IMG/VR virus record: IMGVR_UViG_3300002460_000101
Coordinates: 1-35,446 of that record
Reading direction: 5' to 3' (one strand)
DNA: 35,446 nt
From: a virus
The notes beneath the pieces are model-generated. The model was not told the DNA's origin. It made no database searches and worked only from the letters and a program-made list of their open reading frames with translations. A program made the position numbers and the translations under genes. This document shows, piece after piece, positions 5,738 through 11,948 of this stretch (positions within the stretch are counted from its first letter, which is position 1; every line of letters starts with the position of its first letter).

Positions 5738-5963
5738 CTGCTTGTGCGGAAATAAAGTCAAGATAGAAGACGAAGGAAAATGCAAATCTTGTGCCATAAA
5801 AGGAAAAAATAATCCCATGTATGGAGTCCATAGATTTGGAAATACAAATCCGATGTATGGTAAACACTATATTAGTCATAGATTAGGTAAAAAATGTTCA
5901 GAAGAAACAAAATTAAATATGAAAAAGGCATGGATTATTCGGAAATTGAAAGGTGTTAAATGA
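5709..5963 (+). CDS. stand-alone NUMOD3 DNA-binding protein with zinc knuckles
   Basis: An 84-residue protein made of a zinc-ribbon start (Cys-Leu-Cys-Gly near 11-14, Cys-Lys-Ser-Cys near 26-29) followed by two Asn-Pro-Met-Tyr-Gly-type repeats (near 35-40 and 47-53) and Gly-Lys-Lys-Cys-Ser-Glu-Glu-Thr-Lys: the NUMOD3 modular DNA-binding motif of homing endonucleases. The HNH enzyme at 7136-7762 carries the same motif (Asn-Tyr-Phe-Tyr-Gly-Lys-His-His-Ser-Glu-Glu-Thr-Lys), but here no nuclease domain is present. It may be the remnant of a homing endonuclease, or a DNA-binding module taken over as a regulator. The start at 5709 overlaps the membrane peptide gene. Confidence 0.7.
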   Translation: MEKENQIIINCLCGNKVKIEDEGKCKSCAIKGKNNPMYGVHRFGNTNPMYGKHYISHRLGKKCSEETKLNMKKAWIIRKLKGVK

Positions 5964-6115
5964 TATTATGTATTTGTAATGGAAAATTAAAAATAAAAAA
6001 AGAAAATGGAGATAAATATTGTATTGTTTGCGGAGCTATTTATACCAAATCAAAAAGGAATTATTCCACGCTTAGCAAAGACAAGTTTTACACAGATAAG
6101 GATGATTTACAATGA
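5960..6115 (+). CDS. zinc-ribbon peptide, 51 aa
   Basis: A 51-residue basic protein with Cys-Ile-Cys near residues 4-6 and Cys-Ile-Val-Cys-Gly near 21-25, followed by a Lys/Ser/Tyr-rich tail. Its N-terminal ribbon resembles that of the NUMOD3 protein just upstream (CxC then CxxC), and the two may be parts of one duplicated unit. Start and stop both overlap neighbours as ATGA. Confidence 0.55.
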   Translation: MILCICNGKLKIKKENGDKYCIVCGAIYTKSKRNYSTLSKDKFYTDKDDLQ

Positions 6116-6324
6116 AAGTGGCAATAAAAATTAACCGATACAATCTTAACAGTTTCAAAAGGTTTCTTAACGGCAGTAAGTACAGTGATAAATTCAAGAT
6201 AATCCAAGAAGGCAATACTTTCATATTATCTGGTTCAAAAGAAGTTCTTGACAGTGCACTAGTTTTAATTGAATCTGCATATTCAGTTGAAGTATCTTGG
6301 GAGGATTCTTATGAGACTGCATAG
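6112..6324 (+). CDS. small alpha/beta hypothetical protein, 70 aa
   Basis: A 70-residue protein with a beta-alpha-beta-beta-alpha-like pattern, basic at the start and acidic at the end. There is no Cys and no family I recognise. The start overlaps the previous stop, with aaggatg upstream. The next gene begins inside its end with a very strong ribosome site, so the tail codons double as the gggagg signal. Confidence 0.55.
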   Translation: MKVAIKINRYNLNSFKRFLNGSKYSDKFKIIQEGNTFILSGSKEVLDSALVLIESAYSVEVSWEDSYETA

Positions 6325-6544
6325 CGGCAAAACTGAACCTTTTACTTGTAAAGAATGTTTGATTATCTTTCAAAGATATAAAAAGAGATTTCCTACAAGA
6401 TCAAGACTGGCAATAAGAAGTCACAGATGTGTTACTTGTTCACCGGACTGTTCAAAAGAATATACAAAAAACTATCGAAAAAGAAAAGATACAGAAAGGA
6501 GGAGAAAATTATGCAAACCGATACGAAAAAGGATAAAAGAATAG
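6311..6544 (+). CDS. basic zinc-finger protein, 77 aa
   Basis: A 77-residue very basic protein. Cys-Lys-Glu-Cys near residues 13-16 and Cys-Val-Thr-Cys-Ser-Pro-Asp-Cys near 40-47 form a zinc site, and the tail is mostly Arg and Lys. Such a layout strongly suggests nucleic-acid binding. The start at 6311 is set by gggaggattctt directly upstream. The end overlaps the next gene, whose aggagga site lies within the Arg/Lys tail codons. Confidence 0.6.
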   Translation: MRLHSGKTEPFTCKECLIIFQRYKKRFPTRSRLAIRSHRCVTCSPDCSKEYTKNYRKRKDTERRRKLCKPIRKRIKE

Positions 6545-6798
6545 AAAAAAGACAAGAAAGAATGAGAATAACTGAAGAAGTATTAAACGAAGGTAAACTT
6601 GACGGGCTTAGCTTAAACCAGGCTGCTTATACTCTGGTTGGCCTTTTATCAGAAAAAGACACCACAGGAACTTGTATTTCAGTAGGTTGTAACACGTTCA
6701 GGAACGATCTGATGGTACTCAAAACCCAGAATAAGTTTAAACTGAATGCAGAACACAAGATATACAGGCTAAACTTGACACCACTGCCAGTACAATGA
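6511..6798 (+). CDS. putative helix-turn-helix regulator, 95 aa
   Basis: A 95-residue protein: a highly charged N-terminal helix (1-25), then a segment (32-80) whose pattern, Leu-Ser-Leu-Asn-Gln-Ala-Ala-Tyr followed by Thr-Phe-Arg-Asn-Asp-Leu, looks like a winged or simple HTH in which the second helix would be the recognition helix. This is weak evidence. The start at 6511 has a near-perfect aaaggaggagaaaatt site. Its first residues (Met-Gln-Thr-Asp-Thr) resemble the MTTDTE cassette. A late-gene regulator would fit its place at the end of the early run. Confidence 0.45.
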   Translation: MQTDTKKDKRIEKRQERMRITEEVLNEGKLDGLSLNQAAYTLVGLLSEKDTTGTCISVGCNTFRNDLMVLKTQNKFKLNAEHKIYRLNLTPLPVQ

Positions 6799-6998
6799 AT
6801 GAACAATTAAGGATATTTGTTCCGAACACTGAAGAAAAAAAGAGAATAATAACCAACACTAAAGCCATAATATGCGTTATTGAAGCTCTCTCTTTAGATG
6901 AACAAATTGCTATTATGGTTATTTTAAGTGAATATTTCGAGAATAAGGGTTTTAACATTGAAGAAAGCATAATCAAAAAGATGAATTTTGATTCTTAA
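6795..6998 (+). CDS. helical hypothetical protein, 67 aa
   Basis: A 67-residue helical, acidic protein that overlaps the HTH candidate as ATGA, so the two are likely co-translated and may form a pair. There are no Cys, no membrane span and no recognised motif. It is the last gene of the rightward run; the gap 6999-7135 that follows separates it from the convergent leftward genes. Confidence 0.55.
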   Translation: MNEQLRIFVPNTEEKKRIITNTKAIICVIEALSLDEQIAIMVILSEYFENKGFNIEESIIKKMNFDS

Positions 6999-7012
6999 TA
7001 TATTATGTATTT

Positions 7013-7026
7013 CCTAATATATTAGG
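7013..7026. other. 14-bp perfect palindrome at the convergent gene junction
   Basis: CCTAATATATTAGG, a perfect inverted repeat, sits 15 bases after the last rightward stop and about 110 bases beyond the last leftward stop. It could be the core of a bidirectional terminator or a protein site. The remaining bases of the gap (7027-7135) hold no gene that I can support. Confidence 0.4.
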
Positions 7027-7135
7027 TATTTTAAAAGCAATTAGAATCGATTAGAACGGACTTTTCATTATGCCTATGATTAAGCCAAGAAGGTAAAGAA
7101 AAGCCGAACCTGACACTACCGTTATCGCTGTAAGC

Positions 7136-7762
7136 CTATATGGTAATCTTAAGGTAATCTTTATAACTTTTTATTCCATTTATTTGATAATTTAATATTG
7201 AAAAAGAAAGATATTCTATAGGTATTTTAAAAATATTTCTTTGTAAAGTTCGGAATCTTAAAATTACTTTTCTTCTATCTTTTTCTATTTCTGTAAGTCT
7301 TTTTCCTAATCTATTTAATCTTAATATTTCTTTTGTTTCTTCAGAATGATGTTTACCATAAAAATAATTTTCTATACCTTTACGTTTGCCAATTCTCATT
7401 AAACTCATATTTTTCAGATGTTCTTCAGTAAACTTTCTTCCATCATTCATTCTTAATCTTCCATCTTTTTTCATATGACACCACCTACAAAGATATTCCC
7501 AATCCATTATATCTCTTTTATATTCTCCAGATATATTTGCCGCATCATAAGGCGATTTAATCTTACAAATCTCACAAAGTTCAGGTTTAGGTTTATTTCT
7601 TTTAACCCATCCATGTAAAGCATTATAACTAACATTATTACCTTTCCATAATGGATGTTTTTCACCACAAACATGATTATTTTTATTCTGACAAGAACGA
7701 CACCTAATTGAACGAAGAATAATTAATTTTCCACAATCCCTACAATTACTTTTTTTTCTCAT
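7136..7762 (-). CDS. HNH homing endonuclease with NUMOD3 motif
   Basis: A 208-residue free-standing homing endonuclease. N-terminal zinc knuckles (Cys-Arg-Asp-Cys-Gly at 7-11 and Cys-Arg-Ser-Cys near 21-24) precede the HNH core: Cys-Glu-Ile-Cys near 63-66, Asp-Ala-Ala-Asn-Ile-Ser near 73-78 in place of the usual central His region, and Tyr-Leu-Cys-Arg-Trp-Cys-His near 89-95. A NUMOD3 segment (Asn-Tyr-Phe-Tyr-Gly-Lys-His-His-Ser-Glu-Glu-Thr) is near 131-142, and a basic tail binds DNA. The enzyme would nick or cut one target site to copy its own gene. It lies at the end of the leftward transcript, a typical place for an inserted selfish gene. The aaggtgaacttaaATG site is good. Confidence 0.85.
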   Translation of the reverse strand: MRKKSNCRDCGKLIILRSIRCRSCQNKNNHVCGEKHPLWKGNNVSYNALHGWVKRNKPKPELCEICKIKSPYDAANISGEYKRDIMDWEYLCRWCHMKKDGRLRMNDGRKFTEEHLKNMSLMRIGKRKGIENYFYGKHHSEETKEILRLNRLGKRLTEIEKDRRKVILRFRTLQRNIFKIPIEYLSFSILNYQINGIKSYKDYLKITI

Positions 7763-7768
7763 TTAAGT

Positions 7769-8038
7769 TCACCTTAAAAGAATACTCAAAATAAATAAAA
7801 TACTAGTTCCTACAATCCCACTTAAAATAGTAAGCCAATGTCTTTGAAATCTTACAGAACCATTAGTTAACTTGACTGCCAAATGGATATCATTTAATAT
7901 CTTATCATGTTCTTGAAGTTTATTGAAAATATCTTTTTGGGTAATTCGAATAAAAGTCTTATCCCCTTCTTGAGTATCTGATAACACCAAATTAGGGTAG
8001 TTAAAAGAATATATAAATTTATTTATCTCGGGATGCAA
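7769..8038 (-). CDS. XhlA-like coiled-coil membrane protein (lysis-associated candidate)
   Basis: An 89-residue protein with a beta-like head (1-34), a helix with coiled-coil character (about 35-62; Gln-Glu-His-Asp-Lys-Ile pattern) and one C-terminal transmembrane helix (about 68-88) ending in Leu-Leu-Arg. This is the build of XhlA-type haemolysin/holin partner proteins of phages. The only in-frame start near the beginning is TTG at 8038, inside the previous gene, so start choice is uncertain. The position next to another multi-span small protein fits a lysis or exit module, but archaea lack murein and no lytic enzyme is visible. Confidence 0.5.
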   Translation of the reverse strand: MHPEINKFIYSFNYPNLVLSDTQEGDKTFIRITQKDIFNKLQEHDKILNDIHLAVKLTNGSVRFQRHWLTILSGIVGTSILFILSILLR

Positions 8039-8226
8039 TATCCTTTGGTTTTCAGGTAACTTAGCACTTTTAATGCCTTGTCAAGATCCTTTTGGACTTC
8101 GTCGAGAGGTTTTGAAATATCGAAATATACCTTAAATTGTCCCACGGTTCCAGTCCCGAAACTGAACGAACTTGTAGCATTGGTTTTTATCTTTTCTTCT
8201 TCAATGTTCTCTTCTTCTGGATTCAT
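8023..8226 (-). CDS. hypothetical protein, 67 aa
   Basis: A 67-residue protein with an acidic start (Glu-rich, residues 3-12), a Ser/Gly/Thr middle and a C-terminal helix. No membrane span. The start at 8226 has aataggagaaaATG directly upstream. It overlaps both the GTG-started zinc ribbon upstream (8201-8320) and the XhlA-like gene downstream, so all three are likely coupled. Function unknown. Confidence 0.55.
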   Translation of the reverse strand: MNPEEENIEEEKIKTNATSSFSFGTGTVGQFKVYFDISKPLDEVQKDLDKALKVLSYLKTKGYCIPR

Positions 8227-8320
8227 TTTCTCCTATTTCTTTAGAAAAGTTTGGTGTATTACAAAGTGGACAGATGAGCCTCTCGAAGGCAATAAAACAA
8301 TTTTTGCAGAATTTGACCAC
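8201..8320 (-). CDS. zinc-ribbon peptide with GTG start, 39 aa
   Basis: A 39-codon frame starting at GTG (8320) after gaagggtaactaaaa, which offers an AGGG-type ribosome site at a normal distance. The peptide has Phe-Cys-Lys-Asn-Cys near residues 4-8 and Ile-Cys-Pro-Leu-Cys near 16-20, a complete mini zinc ribbon only 17 residues long, then a charged tail. Keeping two CxxC knuckles in a random frame would be unlikely, which supports coding. It fills most of the gap behind the promoter at 8357-8368 and overlaps the next start. Confidence 0.5.
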   Translation of the reverse strand: MVKFCKNCFIAFERLICPLCNTPNFSKEIGENESRRREH

Positions 8321-8356
8321 TTTTAGTTACCCTTCGTCCCTCTTAGACTTCCAATA

Positions 8357-8368
8357 CCTTTTTAAAGG
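8357..8368 (-). promoter_or_regulatory. TATA-like promoter of the HNH/lysis-like group
   Basis: On the minus strand, CCTTTAAAAAGG is an AT-rich TATA-like box about 37 bases before the GTG at 8320, so a transcript would start near 8335 with a short leader. It follows the hairpin at 8396-8453, and hairpin plus promoter would separate this group from the genes to its right. The call is by position and composition. Confidence 0.4.
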
Positions 8369-8395
8369 CTTATATCCCTATTATACTTGAATTAA

Positions 8396-8453
8396 GAAGG
8401 ACAATAGCAGTTATCCCCTGGTTCTAATCCCATTAACTGCTATTCATACCTTC
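8396..8453 (-). terminator. long hairpin between small membrane-protein gene and next promoter
   Basis: AATAGCAGTTA (8403-8413) and TAACTGCTATT (8434-8444) form a perfect 11-bp stem with a 20-base loop, extended by GAAGG (8396-8400) pairing with CCTTC (8449-8453). It lies 13 bases after the stop of the gene at 8466. No long T run follows on either strand, so it may be an RNA 3-prime end stabiliser or processing site rather than a simple terminator. Confidence 0.5.
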
Positions 8454-8465
8454 CTTTTACAATGA

Positions 8466-8744
8466 TTATTTCTTTTTCTCTTTAACGGCTTTAACTGCTC
8501 TTACTACTTTATCAAAGAGAAGTCCGCCGAAAGCTGCACCGACTGCACTGAAATCTACACCTAATGCATTAATACTGAAATATAAAGCAATAGCTGGAAC
8601 ACCAACACCGAATATAGTAACTATAAGTTCACGCCATTCATAATCCTTGATTATGCCGTCTGCTAATGAATTCTTAGCCCATCCTAACCCAGAAGCTAAT
8701 ACAGGGGTTAGAACTGCAATAATTAATTCAACGTATTGTGTCAT
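8466..8744 (-). CDS. small multi-span membrane protein, holin-like candidate
   Basis: A 92-residue membrane protein: hydrophobic segments at about 5-22 and 38-59, a third weaker Gly/Ala-rich one at about 65-80, and a Lys-rich C-terminal tail (Lys-Glu-Lys-Lys-Lys). Size, span number and basic tail match phage holins, and the place after the tail-tip gene is where holins usually sit, but holins share little sequence so this stays tentative. It has a strong aaaggagggtcgcct site and overlaps the gene at 8741 as ATGA. Confidence 0.5.
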   Translation of the reverse strand: MTQYVELIIAVLTPVLASGLGWAKNSLADGIIKDYEWRELIVTIFGVGVPAIALYFSINALGVDFSAVGAAFGGLLFDKVVRAVKAVKEKKK

Positions 8745-9052
8745 AGGCGACCCTCCTTTTTAAGCAAATCTGTTACTTCTGCATCCACTCGTTCCTGTTC
8801 TTTAGAATCAAGTATTTTTTCAGGTTCTTTTATTACAGGTTTGACTGGCATTGCATCGATAACTTTAATCATGTTTTCTAAGAATGTTTTAAGATCGCTT
8901 GAAGAAACAGGTCTGACGTCTGTAGTAGTGAGAATTATGTTATTCTCTTTCATAAACGGTCTTAGATGGTCAGCCAGACTTCTTAAATTAGCAGAATTAG
9001 CGTTTGGTATAGAAAGAATAAAAAGTTCTTTAGAAGGTACTTCATTAACCAT
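8741..9052 (-). CDS. hypothetical protein with leaderless promoter, 103 aa
   Basis: A 103-residue soluble protein with an alpha/beta first half (residues 8-60) and an acidic, Pro/Lys-rich helical end. Not recognised. Its ATG lies about 27 bases from the centre of a TATA box that is identical over 18 bases to the portal promoter, so it should be made late and leaderless. It is co-transcribed with the holin-like gene through an ATGA overlap. Confidence 0.6.
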   Translation of the reverse strand: MVNEVPSKELFILSIPNANSANLRSLADHLRPFMKENNIILTTTDVRPVSSSDLKTFLENMIKVIDAMPVKPVIKEPEKILDSKEQERVDAEVTDLLKKEGRL

Positions 9053-9074
9053 TCATTTTAAATGTCATTACGAA

Positions 9075-9092
9075 CTTAAATACTTTTCTTTT
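9075..9092 (-). promoter_or_regulatory. late leaderless promoter copy 1 (BRE-TATA)
   Basis: Minus strand AAAAGAAAAGTATTTAAG. The TATTTAAG box centre is about 27 bases from the ATG at 9052, so transcription would start at the start codon. All 18 bases are repeated at 30835-30852 before the portal gene at the same distance, which strongly supports a shared late promoter. The rest of the gap 9053-9167 shows nothing else. Confidence 0.75.
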
Positions 9093-9167
9093 CTACAATA
9101 CGTATATCATCAATATTAACATACTTTGAAAGTTCAGTAATTTCATTCCATTAACTATTGTTAATAA

Positions 9168-11852
9168 CTAACTTGTATTAATAAATAATTGTCCTTGAAC
9201 TCCAGCATGGATCCTGCAATTTCCTGTAGGTGTTCCTGTTGGCTTGACTGAAATCGTATATCGTTTTCCTGCCTCGAAAGTAAACACCTTGCTTAAATCA
9301 ATAACATCCATTTTTGAAGTTGAAAGTGTCCCGTAAAGAGTTTCAAGTGCGGCTGTATAATCAACAGTGTCAATATAGACTGCAATATCGTCTGCGTCAG
9401 AAGCAACTTCACTAATAGCATAATTAACAGTATGTGTATGATTTCCAGTAGTATGTGTATGCCTACTAAATACTGTAAAATGTGCCCTGCCCAAAGCAGA
9501 ATGAGTATAACCAGTATCATTATGGATTATCTGGACAGTTAAAGTATTTCCATTCATATTACCAGGCACTTTAATTAAACAAGAATAAATACCTCCAGGA
9601 CTTTCGTGTTTATGTCCAGAAGCTCCACTAGTTACTGAAGGACTACTCAAACTTTTACCATAATCTAAAGTAATAAAAGCACTATTATCGTCTCCATAAG
9701 GATTATGAGAATGTGAAGAAGTAGTACCAGTAACTAAATCTAAACTAAATGTTCCACTAGAAGTGGCAAAATAAGTTCCTGAACCAGGTGTATGTGTATG
9801 TAAAGGAAAATAAGTAGTATCTTCTTCACCAGTAACAAATGTAGGGGAAACACCCATAGTAATACCATCAGAATTAGGATAATAATTAGTTCCATCATAA
9901 ACTCTTGCATAAAAATTGGTTAAATTTGAAGAACTTTCAGATATATTTATGTTAACATCAGTTTCTTCACCATCAGATGTCTGTGAATAGGTCATAGTAT
10001 AATCTGTCCATGTTGTTGTTACATTTGTGGCAGTTTTTGTTTGTTGAGATGCAGCAACTATTGTAGAACCTGCATTTGAACCAGAAGTGACACTGCCACC
10101 ACTGGGAGTATCTGCATGGAATATCCTATAAGAACTAACATCATAATATAGGTTCATGTTAGTTACTGCAATTGTCCCTTTAGGAATTACTATATCCAAA
10201 TTTAAGTTATAATTATTAGCACAGTTATCTGATTCTGAATCCTGAACTAAAACTGGTGTGCCTTGTGCATAACCGCTAAGTTCTCTTGAAAGGAGTTTAC
10301 TGTCAGAAAGGTCTTTAATCAAGTCAAGGTTACGTTCTATACCTAAATCAATTTCGCAGGTTTCTTGGGTCCCCCAACCCCTGCTTACTTTAATTGCCTT
10401 AACTTCATAATTTCCGTTAAGATCTGCACTTGAATCCTGGATAGTTACCGTATCGCCAAGTTCAATCTTTTCATCATCGAGTATCCTGTGAAACACGTAA
10501 GGCACAAGAACTATGTTAGGAATTATGGTTTTTCGTTCTGCAAGAATGTTCTGTGCAACTATGTCAAGCGCGTTTCGGTTAATTACGCTGCGGAAATCGT
10601 ATTTTTCTTCAATTAAACCTTCATCACTGGCAATTGAGCTGCCAACCTGCGGATTTGTGGTCTTATACTGCTCATCATAGACTTCAATGTTATCAGAATG
10701 GGCATAAATCGGTGTTGGGTTACCATCATCATCATTTGCACCCCTTGTAATGCCAGTAAAAGTCGTGCTTGTCTTGCCTGTATAAGTAACAAGTTCTGTA
10801 CCTATCCAGACGGTTCCTGTTGCATCAAAAAGGGTAGTGCTATCCACAGTCAAACTAGTTAAATTAATCACGTCAGCGTCATCTGTGTGTGCTGTAGCCG
10901 TTGTACTGGATGTTCCTCTTGTACAACCTGTAAATGTAGTCCCACTTTTTCCTGTATAAGTTATTATTTCCTTGTTTATCTGAATCGAACCTGAACTTGG
11001 AAATCCTGTAGTTGAGTTTACTGTAATTGTGGCACCGGATTCTGCTATTGCACCATTTAACCACGTATCGCCACCGTTTAGGTAAGTCCGATTTGTAGTT
11101 GCATGTAAATTAATCGAAACAAGCTCGTTTCCTGCACCGATACAGATAATGTAATTTGCTATATTGTTCTGCCGTTCGGTATTGGTCGCCGTAATGATAT
11201 TCTTGTCTTCACCACTTGCATAAAAAGAATATTTGCTGACTCCAGTACCTCTTGTCTGGGCTATGTTCCAGTAATCCGTATCGTAACTTTCACTTTCGTT
11301 CCAAGATACCCACCAATCGGCTTTATGGCAGTCTGCCTGTTGCATCAGTGCCTTGAGTATGCGTTCACGTTCTGCCCTGAAGAAAACCGTGCCGAAACTA
11401 GAAATAGTCCCTGAACTGAACACTCCTGAAATCAATGCAGTAGTAATCGTAGCAGAATCGATATCTTCGTAAATGTAAGTGTCCCTGTCAGTGAAACTGC
11501 GTTTACTGTCCTTGCATTCGATTCCTTCCAATCTTAAAACTGCTGCACCCGTCGTATCAAAACTGACATTTTCTATTTGGTACACATAAAAAATCGTGTT
11601 GCCAACGAAAACTTTAACTTTATTTCCCCTGACTAAGTATAATTTGTCTGTGCTTGTAACGCCAAGGAACTGACAGGTGCCCACTTTGATTTTATTCTGG
11701 GTCTTGTTAAATTCGTATGATATCATCTGCCTAGTGAAATCCTTTTCGCCCAAGACTGCATCTTTAATGTAAACCGAAACTACATTACGACGCCCCCATG
11801 GAACGTAACTAACACTTAATGGTAATGGACCGAAAGTGAAATTACTTGCCAT
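9168..11852 (-). CDS. tail-tip hub/fibre protein with HxH metal-binding tail
   Basis: An 894-residue tail-end protein. Residues 1-130 look like a baseplate-hub start (a beta-rich domain with a Tyr-Val-Tyr-Gln-Ile-Glu-Asn-Val core). Residues 278-392 hold two 57-residue repeats of the Ile/Val-Thr-Tyr-Thr-Gly-Lys...Thr-Phe-Thr-Gly...Thr-Arg-Gly type, inserted in the hub, which resumes at about 405-510. Residues 540-894 are fibre-like and beta-rich, with five HxH motifs (about 685, 714, 747, 798 and 805), as in metal-binding phage tail fibres such as T4 gp12. It is last in the tail module after the two secreted glycoproteins and would contact the host. The start is set by gttaaggaggccagttaaATG. 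The fibre is fused to the hub rather than encoded separately. Confidence 0.75.
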   Translation of the reverse strand: MASNFTFGPLPLSVSYVPWGRRNVVSVYIKDAVLGEKDFTRQMISYEFNKTQNKIKVGTCQFLGVTSTDKLYLVRGNKVKVFVGNTIFYVYQIENVSFDTTGAAVLRLEGIECKDSKRSFTDRDTYIYEDIDSATITTALISGVFSSGTISSFGTVFFRAERERILKALMQQADCHKADWWVSWNESESYDTDYWNIAQTRGTGVSKYSFYASGEDKNIITATNTERQNNIANYIICIGAGNELVSINLHATTNRTYLNGGDTWLNGAIAESGATITVNSTTGFPSSGSIQINKEIITYTGKSGTTFTGCTRGTSSTTATAHTDDADVINLTSLTVDSTTLFDATGTVWIGTELVTYTGKTSTTFTGITRGANDDDGNPTPIYAHSDNIEVYDEQYKTTNPQVGSSIASDEGLIEEKYDFRSVINRNALDIVAQNILAERKTIIPNIVLVPYVFHRILDDEKIELGDTVTIQDSSADLNGNYEVKAIKVSRGWGTQETCEIDLGIERNLDLIKDLSDSKLLSRELSGYAQGTPVLVQDSESDNCANNYNLNLDIVIPKGTIAVTNMNLYYDVSSYRIFHADTPSGGSVTSGSNAGSTIVAASQQTKTATNVTTTWTDYTMTYSQTSDGEETDVNINISESSSNLTNFYARVYDGTNYYPNSDGITMGVSPTFVTGEEDTTYFPLHTHTPGSGTYFATSSGTFSLDLVTGTTSSHSHNPYGDDNSAFITLDYGKSLSSPSVTSGASGHKHESPGGIYSCLIKVPGNMNGNTLTVQIIHNDTGYTHSALGRAHFTVFSRHTHTTGNHTHTVNYAISEVASDADDIAVYIDTVDYTAALETLYGTLSTSKMDVIDLSKVFTFEAGKRYTISVKPTGTPTGNCRIHAGVQGQLFINTS

Positions 11853-11948
11853 TTAACTGGCCTCCTTAACTTGATTTAATAATTCTTCAACGTAATCTAT
11901 GTATATTATTTCTCCATCTTCATCATAATACTTATTTTCTTTTATCAA
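11853..11948 (-). CDS. micropeptide, 31 aa, TTG start
   Basis: A 32-codon frame exactly filling the space between the glycoprotein stop and the hub start: TTG overlaps the upstream TGA, and the TAA abuts the downstream ATG. The peptide is acidic and Tyr-rich with a helical end, and its last codons carry the aaggagg site of the hub gene. A ggtggg sequence lies just before the TTG. The perfect fit suggests a real coupled micropeptide, though it could be only a translational bridge. Confidence 0.45.
   Translation of the reverse strand: MIKENKYYDEDGEIIYIDYVEELLNQVKEAS

Noticed and set aside
8403-8444. tRNA T-arm-like GGTTCTAATCC in the loop of the hairpin
   Set aside because: The bases around it do not form a T stem, no acceptor or anticodon arms can be drawn, and the long hairpin explains the region better.
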